From Christensenella sp. UBA1252 (GTDB taxonomy: Bacteria; Bacillota; Clostridia; Christensenellales; CAG-1252), in assembly GCA_002308575.1 (NCBI GenBank), contig DBVY01000025.1:3158-39339 (forward strand): a stretch of DNA of 36,182 nt, written 5' to 3'. Shown in pieces: positions 23,864 to 31,525 of the stretch. Within the stretch, counting starts at the first letter, position 1. The number at the start of each line of letters is the position of its first letter. A program made the translations under genes and the position numbers. The notes beneath the pieces are model-generated. The model was not told the DNA's origin. It made no database searches and saw nothing but the letters and a program-made list of their open reading frames with translations.

Positions 23864-24961
23864 TCAATCCGTGTAATTCGCGTCGAAGTTGATAAAGAAT
23901 GAATATCCCGGAAGAATCTCGGCAAAGGATGCTATCAACTCGGACAATAGTTCTTTTTTATTCTTGACGGTAAAATCTATCACGACATCCATAAAAACGG
24001 TTTTCTTTTCTTCGTTTACGTAAAAGCCGTGCGTGCCGAGAACGCCTTCGTGCGAGCAAGCCGATTCGTTGATTTTTTTGATCTCGTTTGCGTATGATTG
24101 ATCGATCGAATAGATCCCGACGGTCAGGAAAATATGGAATTTCTCAAAGACCTTTTCCTGCGCTTTCCGCGTCAAAACGTGAATCTCGTTTGCGGATAAA
24201 GTCGAAGGAATCTCGACGTGAACGGATGCGATCGCGCTTTCCGGGCCGTAATTATGGATCAACAAATCGTAGACCCCGAGTACGCCGTCTATTTCCCCTA
24301 CGCACTCTTTGATTGCACGCGCCGTTTCGCTGTTCGCACGTTTGCCGAGGACGTCGCTTGCCGAAGAAAACAGCATTTCGATACCCGCTTTCGTAATAAA
24401 GAAGGAAATCAACGCGCCGACGTATCCTTCGATCGATACTTTGAATGCGATCGCGACGATACCCGCAAGGATCGTGGAAGAAGAAAGCAGCGCATCGAAC
24501 GCCGCATCCTTACCCGATGCGATCAACGCGTCAGAATTATAAAGATTTCCCATTCGTTTTACGTAAAAACTCAAAACGATTTTCGCAACGACCGCAACCG
24601 CGATCATAACGAACGTAATAACGGAATAATCGGGAACCGACGGTTTGATCATGCTTTTAATCGCTTCCACTAACGCGCTGATGCCTGCGGTGATAACGAT
24701 GACGGCGACGATCATCGCGCTGAAATATTCCACCCTGCCATGCCCGTAAGGATGCTTCGCATCGGGTTTCTTCTTTGCGAGTTTTACGCCGAGAATCGTA
24801 ATGACGGAAGAAAGCGCGTCGGTCAGGTTATTGACTGCATCCATGATGATCGCCACCGATCCCGCGATAAAACCGAAGATGGCTTTCATCGTGGATAAAG
24901 CTACGTTTACCCCAATACCGACCGCGCCCGTGCGCATGATTGCCTTTTCTCTCGTTTGCAT
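23864..24961 (-). CDS. Cation diffusion facilitator family transporter, MntE-like (predicted manganese exporter)
   Basis: This 365-residue protein has the CDF layout: six membrane segments, HPYGHGRVEYFSA after helix 2, and a C-terminal cytoplasmic domain rich in VHVEIP-type strands from about residue 210. The transport-site residues can be placed: Asn44 and Asp48 on helix 2 (DAVNNLTD), and Asp152 and Asp156 on helix 5 (GKDAAFD). Zinc exporters normally have His/Asp in both helices; Asn-Asp with Asp-Asp is the pattern of streptococcal MntE, a manganese exporter. The C-terminal domain runs longer than in many CDF proteins. The ATG at 24961 lacks a good ribosome site; an in-frame ATG at 24937 has AGAAAAGG six bases upstream and may be the real start. 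Confidence 0.93.
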   Translation of the reverse strand: MQTREKAIMRTGAVGIGVNVALSTMKAIFGFIAGSVAIIMDAVNNLTDALSSVITILGVKLAKKKPDAKHPYGHGRVEYFSAMIVAVIVITAGISALVEAIKSMIKPSVPDYSVITFVMIAVAVVAKIVLSFYVKRMGNLYNSDALIASGKDAAFDALLSSSTILAGIVAIAFKVSIEGYVGALISFFITKAGIEMLFSSASDVLGKRANSETARAIKECVGEIDGVLGVYDLLIHNYGPESAIASVHVEIPSTLSANEIHVLTRKAQEKVFEKFHIFLTVGIYSIDQSYANEIKKINESACSHEGVLGTHGFYVNEEKKTVFMDVVIDFTVKNKKELLSELIASFAEILPGYSFFINFDANYTD

Positions 24962-24967
24962 ACCAAT

Positions 24968-24985
24968 TTACAAGGGGGTTTTCAC
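24968..24985 (-). promoter_or_regulatory. Five-codon leader ORF and hairpin before the CDF gene
   Basis: In the short leader of the transporter gene, AAGGAGAG is followed six bases later by GTG AAA ACC CCC TTG TAA, a five-codon reading frame in phase with the main gene and ending nine bases before the ATG at 24961. The same bases form GGGG-TGAAAA-CCCC, a short stem that overlaps the GTG. Ribosomes recruited here could re-initiate on the main gene, or the hairpin could block them. Nothing proves it is used. Confidence 0.35.
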
Positions 24986-25003
24986 CCCGCTCTCCTTTTT
25001 TAT

Positions 25004-25032
25004 ATTATACGCGTAAGAGGTTATTCTGTCAA
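25004..25032 (-). promoter_or_regulatory. Full-consensus sigma-A promoter for the CDF gene
   Basis: On the minus strand, -35 TTGACA (25027-25032) and -10 TATAAT (25004-25009) are both exact consensus with 17-base spacing. The start would be near 24997, giving a leader of about 36 bases. It lies 27 bases downstream of the stop of the WYL regulator gene, so the transporter can be expressed independently of that gene. Confidence 0.85.
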
Positions 25033-25059
25033 TTCGGATTCAAAGAGTCCGGTCGCTTA

Positions 25060-26109
25060 TCAACCTTGAATCGTATCGTATTTTTTTCGTGCGAGATCAA
25101 GATCGTTTTTGATCGTATTTCGCAATGATTCGGGCGAAATAACTTCGACGGCATTCAAGTATTGTAAGGCCCAAAACCTCATTGCTTGCAAACTCGTGCG
25201 AACGGTAACTTCGATTTTTTCATCCGAAATCTTTTTTATGGAAGCGGCAGTTCCGAACGTGTCGACGACGTCGTCCGTGACTTCGATAGATGCGTAAAAC
25301 GTTATGCTTTCCTTTTTATCGGCATACATATACGGCAACGTCGAAATCACACTTGCGTCATCAAACCCATCTTTACTTCCCGTAAGCTTTTTAATCGGCG
25401 TTAGCGGATCTTTTTCGATTTTGATATTCGTGATTTTATCGACTCGAATGAACCCGATGTTTTTATACTTTTCGCTTCCGTACATCAAATAATAGCGCTG
25501 ATTGTGCGAAATCAAACGATACGGACTTTCTTTATGTGAAACGGTTTTGTGAAGTTCTTTATCCGTTTGATATTTATTGTAATCGAAAGAGATTTGTTTA
25601 CCGCTGTCGATCGCTTCGGAAATTGTTTCTATATTGAAAAACAAATCTTTGTTTTTGCTTTTATTTCGATTCGGAACGAACACGTTTTTTACATTCGACT
25701 TAAAGTATTTATTGGATAGCAAACAAAGCTTTTCAATCAAATCCTTCGAGTAGTTTTCCGGAATGTATTTACTCGACCAAACGGCGTCGATCAAAACGCG
25801 CAATTCGGAGTTTTCAAATAACCTCTTATCAAAATAACTGCCTCGCCTTTTATCCGTTTCCAAAGAAATGGCACATGCTGCGTTATACGAATACGGATCG
25901 TTTTCGAACAATTCGCGAAGAAGTTTTAAGTTCCTACCGACGAACTTTCTGTCGTTTATAACCAAACCGAAATCGTTATTCAGTTTGTCCAAAATCTCCT
26001 GTTGCGTTAAAGGATGATCGGGATCCGTTTCTCTTTCGAGGATTTGAATCATTCGAATCAACGCCATCTTTTTATCGCCTTCTTTGCAATGTTCTTTTTT
26101 CTCAACCAT
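25060..26109 (-). CDS. WYL-domain helix-turn-helix transcriptional regulator
   Basis: This 349-residue protein has an N-terminal winged-helix DNA-binding region at about residues 15-75 (LTQQEILDKLNNDFGL, then VGRNLKLLREL). A WYL sensor domain follows at about 165-245: ISFDYNKY, then SPYRLISHNQRYYLMYG and GFIRVDKITNI, where YYL replaces the WYL triplet. A C-terminal WCX-like region runs from about 275 to 345. Such proteins control stress, DNA-damage or defence genes in bacteria, but the target here is unknown. The gene appears more A/T-rich and Lys/Asn-rich than its neighbours. The ATG at 26109 has GAGGAG eight to nine bases upstream. It lies just before the metal exporter gene, which has its own promoter. 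Confidence 0.92.
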   Translation of the reverse strand: MVEKKEHCKEGDKKMALIRMIQILERETDPDHPLTQQEILDKLNNDFGLVINDRKFVGRNLKLLRELFENDPYSYNAACAISLETDKRRGSYFDKRLFENSELRVLIDAVWSSKYIPENYSKDLIEKLCLLSNKYFKSNVKNVFVPNRNKSKNKDLFFNIETISEAIDSGKQISFDYNKYQTDKELHKTVSHKESPYRLISHNQRYYLMYGSEKYKNIGFIRVDKITNIKIEKDPLTPIKKLTGSKDGFDDASVISTLPYMYADKKESITFYASIEVTDDVVDTFGTAASIKKISDEKIEVTVRTSLQAMRFWALQYLNAVEVISPESLRNTIKNDLDLARKKYDTIQG

Positions 26110-26141
26110 TTGAAGATCTCCTCTTTCGTCGCATATGAACT

Positions 26142-26171
26142 ACTATAAATTGTTATCTTTTATAAAAGCAA
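26142..26171 (-). promoter_or_regulatory. Probable promoter of the WYL regulator gene
   Basis: On the minus strand, -35 TTGCTT (26166-26171) and -10 TATAGT (26142-26147) are 18 bases apart in A/T-rich DNA just upstream of the gene and just after the rpmF terminator. It is a moderate match only. Confidence 0.5.
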
Positions 26172-26227
26172 CTCTTTTACGAAAAAACGAAACGATTGCA
26201 CCAAAATTGGGGCATTGAAAATGCCCA

Positions 26228-26257
26228 TAAAAAAAAGCGCTCGACGTTATCGAGCGC
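26228..26257 (-). terminator. Rho-independent terminator after rpmF
   Basis: On the minus strand an 8-base perfect stem GCGCTCGA-TAACG-TCGAGCGC is followed by eight T. It begins eight bases after the rpmF stop codon. Confidence 0.93.
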
Positions 26258-26264
26258 ATTGGGA

Positions 26265-26456
26265 TCAGTCTTTCGACTTTTCTTTGATTTCCACAACTTT
26301 TTCTTTGTCATAATAGCCGCAAGACGGGCAAACTCTATGACTTTGGATAAGCTCGTGGCAGTTGGGACATTCAACAAGGCCCGGCGCGCTGATCTTCCAA
26401 TTCGCCGCGCGGGAATCTCTCCTCGATTTCGACACTTTACACTTGGGTACTGCCAT
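26265..26456 (-). CDS. rpmF: 50S ribosomal protein L32
   Basis: This 63-residue ribosomal protein has the conserved start MAVPKCKVSKSRRDSR and a zinc-ribbon with four cysteines, 30, 33, 43 and 46 (CPNC and CPSCGYY), so it is the zinc-binding form of L32. A perfect AGGAGGTG lies nine bases before the ATG at 26456; an in-frame GTG three codons earlier falls inside that site and is not used. It has its own consensus promoter and a strong terminator, and may also receive read-through from ackA. In many Firmicutes a DUF177 gene precedes rpmF; here ackA takes that place. Confidence 0.97.
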   Translation of the reverse strand: MAVPKCKVSKSRRDSRAANWKISAPGLVECPNCHELIQSHRVCPSCGYYDKEKVVEIKEKSKD

Positions 26457-26504
26457 ATCAAACACCTCCTATTTCCGTGCGATTAAGTACACTAACGATT
26501 ATTT

Positions 26505-26533
26505 ATTATAGAGAAAAAGAAACGCACTGTCAA
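26505..26533 (-). promoter_or_regulatory. Full-consensus sigma-A promoter for rpmF
   Basis: On the minus strand, -35 TTGACA (26528-26533) and -10 TATAAT (26505-26510) are both exact consensus with 17-base spacing, as expected for a ribosomal protein gene. It begins just downstream of the ackA stop, and no terminator is visible between ackA and this promoter. Confidence 0.88.
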
Positions 26534-26561
26534 CGGTTTTAACGAACATTATTCGCGATCG

Positions 26562-27755
26562 TTACTTATTTAATCCTTCTACGATCGCTTTCGTATCGCG
26601 CGCGATAACGAGTTCTTCGTTCGTCGGGATTACAAGGACTTTGACTTTGCTGTCCGGCGTGGAGATCTCGGCGAATTTTCCGCGAACGGCGTTCTTTTCC
26701 AGATCGATCTTGATCCCGAGATATTCGAGATCGGTAAGGATTCTGCGGCGAACGTCCGAGCTGTTTTCCCCGATACCGCCCGTCATAACGACGGCGTCCA
26801 TGCCGTTCATCGCGGCGGCATAACTACCAATATACTTTTTGACGGCGTACGCAAACATATCGAGCGCAAGACGGGCTTTATCGTCGCCCGCGTCGGCAAG
26901 CGAATTGAGATCTCTGAAATCACTTACGCCCGCAATTCCGTAAACGCCGCTACGCTTATTCAAACAAACGTTGACGGCATCGGAAATCGACATACCCGTT
27001 TTGTTGCAAATCGCTTCGAGAAGCGCGGGGTCGATATCACCGCTCCTCGTTCCCATCGGAACACCTGCAAGCGGGGTATAACCCATCGAAGTATCCACGC
27101 ACTTCCCTTCTTTGACCGCAGCCATAGAAGAACCGTTTCCGAGGTGGCAAGTAACGATCTTTGCTTTGGGATTGTTTAAATACTTGATCGCCTCGCCGGA
27201 AACGTACTTATGGCTCGTTCCGTGAAAACCGAAGCGACGCATACGCCATTCGGTATAGTAAGACTCGGGAAGCGCATAACGGAACGCATAATCGGGCATC
27301 GTCTGATGGAAAGACGTGTCGAACGCGGCGACCTGCGGCACGGGAAGGAGTTTCCTACACGCGCAGATGCAAGCGATATTCGCGGGCATATGCAGAGGCC
27401 CAAGTTCTTTATTCTTTTCGCAAATACGAACGACTTCGTCGTCAATCAAAACGGATTGCTTAAAATCTTCCGCGCCGTGAAGCACGCGATGACCGACCGC
27501 ATTGATTTCGGACAAACTCTTTACGACGCCGTATTCGCTCGCCGTCAAAGCGGAAAGAACCAAACTTAACGCTTCGGTGTGCGTAGGCATCTCGTGTTCG
27601 ATCACGATCTTTTGTCCGTTCGCCTGATGGGTCAACGTGGAGTTTTTCATCGTGACGCGTTCGCAAACGCCTTTCGCGATGACCTGCTCCGTTTCCATCT
27701 CGATCAATTGATATTTTAAGGAAGAACTACCTGCGTTGATAACGAGAATTTTCAT
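26562..27755 (-). CDS. ackA: Acetate kinase
   Basis: This 397-residue enzyme converts acetyl phosphate and ADP to acetate and ATP, the energy-yielding step of acetate fermentation; it acts in the cytoplasm as a dimer. Family signatures are clear: NAGSSSLKYQLIEM at the N-terminus, FGFHGTSHKYV, CHLGNGSSMAA, a GTRSGDIDP segment and MTGGIGENS near the C-terminus. Length is normal. It lies 11 bases after pta with a GGAGATAAG ribosome site, so the two are co-transcribed, as in many fermentative bacteria. Confidence 0.99.
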   Translation of the reverse strand: MKILVINAGSSSLKYQLIEMETEQVIAKGVCERVTMKNSTLTHQANGQKIVIEHEMPTHTEALSLVLSALTASEYGVVKSLSEINAVGHRVLHGAEDFKQSVLIDDEVVRICEKNKELGPLHMPANIACICACRKLLPVPQVAAFDTSFHQTMPDYAFRYALPESYYTEWRMRRFGFHGTSHKYVSGEAIKYLNNPKAKIVTCHLGNGSSMAAVKEGKCVDTSMGYTPLAGVPMGTRSGDIDPALLEAICNKTGMSISDAVNVCLNKRSGVYGIAGVSDFRDLNSLADAGDDKARLALDMFAYAVKKYIGSYAAAMNGMDAVVMTGGIGENSSDVRRRILTDLEYLGIKIDLEKNAVRGKFAEISTPDSKVKVLVIPTNEELVIARDTKAIVEGLNK

Positions 27756-27766
27756 CGCTTATCTCC

Positions 27767-28762
27767 TTATTTTCCGCATTGAACGGCGGTGACCGCCACA
27801 ACGCCGACAACGTCCTCCGCGACACATCCGCGGGACAAATCGTTGACGGGATACGCAAGACCTTGGCAGATCGGGCCGATCGCTTCGGCATTTCCGAGCC
27901 TTTGCGTCAGTTTGTAACCGATGTTACCCGCTTGGATATCCGGGAAGATAAGTACGTTCGCTTTTCCTGCGACTTTACTGCCCGGCGCCTTCAACGCGGC
28001 GACCTCGGGAACGAGCGCGGCATCTAATTGCAATTCGCCGTCCAACGCGAGATCGGGCGCTTTCTCATGCGCGATCTTGGTTGCGTTCTGGACTTTGGTC
28101 ACGTTGTCATGCTTTGCGCTGCCCTTCGTGGAGAAAGAAAGCATCGCGACTCTCGGTTCGATGCCGGCGATCTTTACGGCGCTGTCCGCCGTCGCAATCG
28201 CGATATCCGCAAGTTGGTTCTCGTCCGGGTTAATGTTGACCGCGCAATCGCCGTAGACCATAACATCTTTTTCGCCATACGCGGATCCTTCGGGCAAACA
28301 CATAATGAAGCAACTCGAAACGGTGGAAATCCCGGGAGCGGTTTTGATGATTTGCAAAGCGGGACGAAGCGTGTCGCCCGTGCTGTGAACGGCGCCGGAA
28401 ACCATTCCGTCCGCATCGCCTGCTTTAACCATAAGAACGGCGAAATACGTGCAATCTTTCGCAAGACGCGCCGCTTCCTCTTCGGTCATACCTTTTGCTT
28501 TGCGGATATTATAGAGAAGATCCGCATATTTCTTCGTGAGCTCGCTCGTTTGCGGATCGACGATCGAAACGCCGTCCAGTTTCGCGTCCGGGCATTTCGC
28601 CTTGATGACGCTTTCGTTTCCGACGAGAGTCAAACGGGCGATCTTCTTCTCGGCGATCATTTCCGCCGCGCGGATAATGCGCTCTTCTTCGCCTTCGGCA
28701 AGCACGATATGTTTGTTCAAAGTAGCCGCTTTTTGCTTGATTTCATCCATCAATTTCGACAT
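27767..28762 (-). CDS. pta: Phosphate acetyltransferase
   Basis: This 331-residue enzyme interconverts acetyl-CoA and acetyl phosphate and feeds acetate kinase. It is the short, single-domain form. Signatures include IVLAEGEEERIIRAA near the N-terminus, DGMVSGAVHSTGDTLRPALQIIKT in the middle, MLSFSTKGSAKH, and NVLIFPDIQAGNIGYKL near the C-terminus. The start is the ATG at 28762, preceded by AAGGAGA. The frame continues upstream to 28927, but that extension crosses the promoter and the divergent gene, so it is not real. Confidence 0.98.
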   Translation of the reverse strand: MSKLMDEIKQKAATLNKHIVLAEGEEERIIRAAEMIAEKKIARLTLVGNESVIKAKCPDAKLDGVSIVDPQTSELTKKYADLLYNIRKAKGMTEEEAARLAKDCTYFAVLMVKAGDADGMVSGAVHSTGDTLRPALQIIKTAPGISTVSSCFIMCLPEGSAYGEKDVMVYGDCAVNINPDENQLADIAIATADSAVKIAGIEPRVAMLSFSTKGSAKHDNVTKVQNATKIAHEKAPDLALDGELQLDAALVPEVAALKAPGSKVAGKANVLIFPDIQAGNIGYKLTQRLGNAEAIGPICQGLAYPVNDLSRGCVAEDVVGVVAVTAVQCGK

Positions 28763-28786
28763 TTTCAAATCTCCTTTATAAAACGC

Positions 28787-28815
28787 TTTCTTACAAGCTG
28801 AAAAAAATGTATAAT
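28787..28815 (+). promoter_or_regulatory. Possible promoter for tmcAL, overlapping the pta promoter
   Basis: On the plus strand, TATAAT at 28810-28815 has a weak -35 TTTCTT at 28787-28792, 17 bases upstream. The start would be near 28822. The -10 element sits one base from the -10 of the divergent pta promoter, so the two would exclude one another. Confidence 0.4.
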
Positions 28816-28816
28816 T

Positions 28817-28846
28817 ATTATAAACCCGCGCGCGGGAAAAAAGCAA
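28817..28846 (-). promoter_or_regulatory. Promoter of the pta-ackA operon
   Basis: On the minus strand, -35 TTGCTT (28841-28846) and -10 TATAAT (28817-28822) are 18 bases apart. The start would be near 28810, about 48 bases before the pta ATG. The spacer contains the palindrome at 28825-28836. Confidence 0.6.
28825..28836. promoter_or_regulatory. 12-base GC palindrome in the pta promoter spacer
   Basis: CCCGCGCGCGGG is a perfect self-complementary 12-mer inside an otherwise A/T-rich 114-base divergent region. It lies between the -35 and -10 of the pta promoter, and in the transcribed leader of tmcAL, where it could form a hairpin. It could be a repressor site, but no known operator matches. 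Confidence 0.4.
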
Positions 28847-28876
28847 GAATATAAAGTGAAATAAAGAGTAGTTTTT

Positions 28877-30043
28877 ATGAAGATCGCATTTATTACGGCG
28901 GAGTTCGACCCCCTGCATAACGGACACGTTCGATTGATCAACGAGGTAAAGAAAAATCTTTGCCCCAATGCTCTTGTCGTGATCTTAAACGGCGATATTT
29001 CCCAACGCGGTTCCCTTGCTCTTTCGGACAAATACACGCGCGCAAAGCATGCGCTCCAAGCGGGCGCGGATATTGTGATCGAACTTCCGCAAATTTTCGG
29101 TGTTTCCTGTGCGGAACGATTTGCGGACGGCGCCGTAAAACTTGCCGCCGCCGTTAAAAATTGCGAAAAAGTTCTCTGTTTCGGAAGCGAATGCGGCGAT
29201 GAGCAATCCATTGCGAACGCCGCCGCACTTTCTTCCGAAGAGCCGGAAGAAGTTTCTCTTGCGATTCACGATCTGCTGGATATGGGGTGTTCCTTCCCGA
29301 TTGCACGCGCGCAAGCTTTATCCGACTTCGCTCGCAAAAAAGGGTTAAAGATCCCGGATCTGACTTCACCAAACGACGTCCTTGCGATCGAATATATGCG
29401 CGCGGCAAAAAAAAGCGGCGACTTTTCTTTCTTCGTCCTTGCCCGAAAAAGCGATTACAAAGCCGATTCTTTAAACGCCGCCCTCCCTTCTTCCAGAGCG
29501 ATCAGAAACGCATTACGCGAAGGAAAAACAGACGCGCTTTCCTCCGCCGTTCCTTCTTTTGTTCTCCCCGATCTTCTCACCCTACAACGCGACGATGCGT
29601 TTTCCTCGTTACTCTTATACAAACTTGCCAATATGAGCGCGGAAGGATTAAAACGCGTTGCGGACGTTACGGAGGGAATCGAGAACCGAATCCTGCGTTT
29701 ATCCAAAGAAGCGGCAACCGCAGACGATCTCGTTCGTAGCGTCGCGACCAAACGCTATTCCGAAGCGCGCGTCAGACGCATTCTTGCCAACGCCCTGCTC
29801 GGCGTCAACAAAACCTTTTTCGAAAGCGAGATCGACGCCGATCCTTATTACAAGGTCCTTGGCGTAAGAAAAGACAGAACCGATCTTTTATCTCTTTTCG
29901 GAAAGTCCGGAAAAGTTATCACAGGCGAAGAAGAAGCAAAGGCTTCCGGCAATCGAAGCGCGGAAATCTGCGCGCTTTCTCACGCGATCTATTGCATTTC
30001 CCGCTCGCTTCCCCTTTCAAACGGAGGCATGTTGCTCTTCTAA
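28877..30043 (+). CDS. tmcAL: tRNA(Met) cytidine acetate ligase (YlbM family)
   Basis: This 388-residue protein is the only plus-strand gene. It should form N4-acetylcytidine at the wobble position of elongator tRNA-Met from acetate and ATP, as shown for the Bacillus enzyme. The nucleotidyltransferase signature is FDPLHNGH at residues 10-17, followed by NGDISQRG, the SPNDVLAIEYMRAA region near residue 184, PSSRAIR and SEARVRRILANALLGV. The family spans about 390-410 residues, so it is complete. Its substrate, acetate, is the end product of the adjacent pta-ackA operon, which is transcribed in the opposite direction. The ribosome site (AAAGAG) is weak. Its stop overlaps that of ylbJ on the other strand by three to four bases. 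Confidence 0.93.
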   Translation: MKIAFITAEFDPLHNGHVRLINEVKKNLCPNALVVILNGDISQRGSLALSDKYTRAKHALQAGADIVIELPQIFGVSCAERFADGAVKLAAAVKNCEKVLCFGSECGDEQSIANAAALSSEEPEEVSLAIHDLLDMGCSFPIARAQALSDFARKKGLKIPDLTSPNDVLAIEYMRAAKKSGDFSFFVLARKSDYKADSLNAALPSSRAIRNALREGKTDALSSAVPSFVLPDLLTLQRDDAFSSLLLYKLANMSAEGLKRVADVTEGIENRILRLSKEAATADDLVRSVATKRYSEARVRRILANALLGVNKTFFESEIDADPYYKVLGVRKDRTDLLSLFGKSGKVITGEEEAKASGNRSAEICALSHAIYCISRSLPLSNGGMLLF

Positions 30044-30984
30044 CGAAGAATCAGCCACCCGACGAGCAAACAAACGCCGAACGACAGAACCGCTTGCGTA
30101 CTTTTCATCAAAGCAAGCTTCCAAGTTTTCAATCCGCATTTCCCCAAAAACGCAATCGATTGCAACAACACGGATAATCCTCCGAAAGAAACGGCGGCGC
30201 AACAGAATGCCGCTTTCACGAAACGCGGCAAAGCGCTTGCGGAAAAACAGATACACCCTCTCGTTACCTCAAACAGAGAAAACAACCCCGCAGACAAAAC
30301 GCCTCCCTCTTTCATCTCTAAACCGAAAAACGACAATACGTCCGAAAACATATCCGCCGCAAGATTGCAAACGGCGATAAATCCTCCTACGAGCGCAAGG
30401 GATACGACGCTTTCGCACATTGCGGCGGCAAGGCTGTCGTCTGCCCCGGAAGCCGAACAAGGCGACAAGAAACGTCCTTGTCCACGCTTTCCCTTTACGC
30501 AATAAATCAAACCGTTTAAAATCGCGCCGATATAATGACAGATCAAGATCACCCATGCGGCTTTGACGTCACCGAGGATCGCCGAACCCACGCTTCCGAG
30601 CACAAACATACTGCCGCTGGTCGAGCAAAAGGACGCTGCCCGCCGCGCGTCTTTTTTCGAAATGTAGCCCTGCTCGCAAATATCCGATAAGACGCGAGCG
30701 CCGACAGGATACCCGCTCAAAACGCTCATGATCCACGCATACCCACAAGCACCGCTGACTTTATAGATTTTCCCGACGGGTTTTTCCATCATTCGCGTCA
30801 ATGCGTCCGCACCACCGACGGAAGTAAGAAGTTTCGTAAAAAAGAAATACGGAAGCATCGAAGGAAGCACCGAACTCGCGAAGATCCGAACCCCTTGCCC
30901 GACCGAATCAAAATACCTCGAAGGATTCACGATCAACAAACCGATAACAAAAAACAACAACCACGTAATACGTTTCGCGCGCAT
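30040..30984 (-). CDS. ylbJ: Sporulation integral membrane protein YlbJ family
   Basis: This 314-residue protein has many hydrophobic segments. Family patterns include FASSVLPSMLPYFFFTKLL, the SGYPVGARVLSDICEQG gate-like motif and CSTSGSMFVLGSVGSAILG, shared with the nucleoside-recognition (gate) domain proteins. In Bacillus subtilis ylbJ is expressed during sporulation and is needed for spore cortex formation. The start is the ATG at 30984, directly before the first hydrophobic helix; its ribosome site GAGAGGAAAG is rather far upstream. The frame runs on to 31122 but would cross a terminator. It is convergent with tmcAL and the two coding ends overlap. Confidence 0.88.
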   Translation of the reverse strand: MRAKRITWLLFFVIGLLIVNPSRYFDSVGQGVRIFASSVLPSMLPYFFFTKLLTSVGGADALTRMMEKPVGKIYKVSGACGYAWIMSVLSGYPVGARVLSDICEQGYISKKDARRAASFCSTSGSMFVLGSVGSAILGDVKAAWVILICHYIGAILNGLIYCVKGKRGQGRFLSPCSASGADDSLAAAMCESVVSLALVGGFIAVCNLAADMFSDVLSFFGLEMKEGGVLSAGLFSLFEVTRGCICFSASALPRFVKAAFCCAAVSFGGLSVLLQSIAFLGKCGLKTWKLALMKSTQAVLSFGVCLLVGWLILR

Positions 30985-31019
30985 AGAAAACGATATGCCG
31001 CTTTCCTCTCCGATATCAC

Positions 31020-31048
31020 AAAAAAAGCACTCCGAAAGAGTGCTTTTT
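31020..31048 (-). terminator. Rho-independent terminator, readable on both strands
   Basis: GCACTC-CGAAA-GAGTGC, extended by A5/T5 pairs to an 11-base stem, lies four bases after the stop of the coiled-coil gene. On the minus strand it ends in seven T; on the plus strand in five T. It separates the coaD group from ylbJ. Confidence 0.88.
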
Positions 31049-31051
31049 AAA

Positions 31052-31525
31052 TCAATTATTCGGAGTATCCCGCATCGGGAAACGTTTTCGCATCTCGGAA
31101 CGCATTCCGTCGATATAATCAAGCGTTTCGTTTAAATGAATCGCCGAATTATACAGTTCGGAATCAAGATCATGTAAAACGTTGTATTTCAAGTTATCAC
31201 AATAATCCCGCGTCGAATTCAAAATATTCTCCGCCTCTGTTTGCGCGGATTTAAGAACTTCCGATTCGGCAATCAGTTTTTCACGCGTGTCGTTTGCCGT
31301 TCGAATAATATTTTCGGCGCGTTGCTCCGCTTCGTAAATCAACGCGTCGCGCTGGCTGATGATGGATTTCGCTTCATGAAAAGAAGCCGGAACCGCTTCT
31401 CTCAAACGAGAAAGCATCTCCGTTACTTTCACTTGATCGACGTAAATTTTCCCGGAAAAGAAAGCTCTTTTATTGTTCAGCAAAACGTCTTCAAGGCAGT
31501 CGATGATTTGAACGACGTCATCCAT
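31052..31525 (-). CDS. Coiled-coil protein, DivIVA / ATP-synthase-b-like, unknown function
   Basis: This 157-residue soluble protein is almost entirely helical and charged, with a long heptad-type stretch at about residues 50-112 (EAKSIISQRDALIYEAEQRAENII and following). Clostridial genomes often carry a similar small coiled-coil gene beside coaD and ylbJ, usually annotated as hypothetical or ATPase-like. The A(E/D)..E.I pattern resembles DivIVA and ATP synthase b subunits. No catalytic residues are seen. The ATG overlaps the coaD stop by eight bases, so it is translated with coaD, and a strong terminator follows. Confidence 0.85.
   Translation of the reverse strand: MDDVVQIIDCLEDVLLNNKRAFFSGKIYVDQVKVTEMLSRLREAVPASFHEAKSIISQRDALIYEAEQRAENIIRTANDTREKLIAESEVLKSAQTEAENILNSTRDYCDNLKYNVLHDLDSELYNSAIHLNETLDYIDGMRSEMRKRFPMRDTPNN

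Noticed and set aside
25033..25052. CGGACTC/GAATCCG hairpin after the WYL gene as a terminator
   Set aside because: The stem has a mismatch, a three-base loop and no T tract; the -35 of the next promoter follows directly.
28763..28927. Upstream extension of pta
   Set aside because: It would cross the promoter, the ribosome site and the start of the divergent tmcAL gene.
30985..31122. Upstream extension of ylbJ
   Set aside because: It spans a strong terminator and the end of the coiled-coil gene and adds a non-conserved Cys-rich segment.
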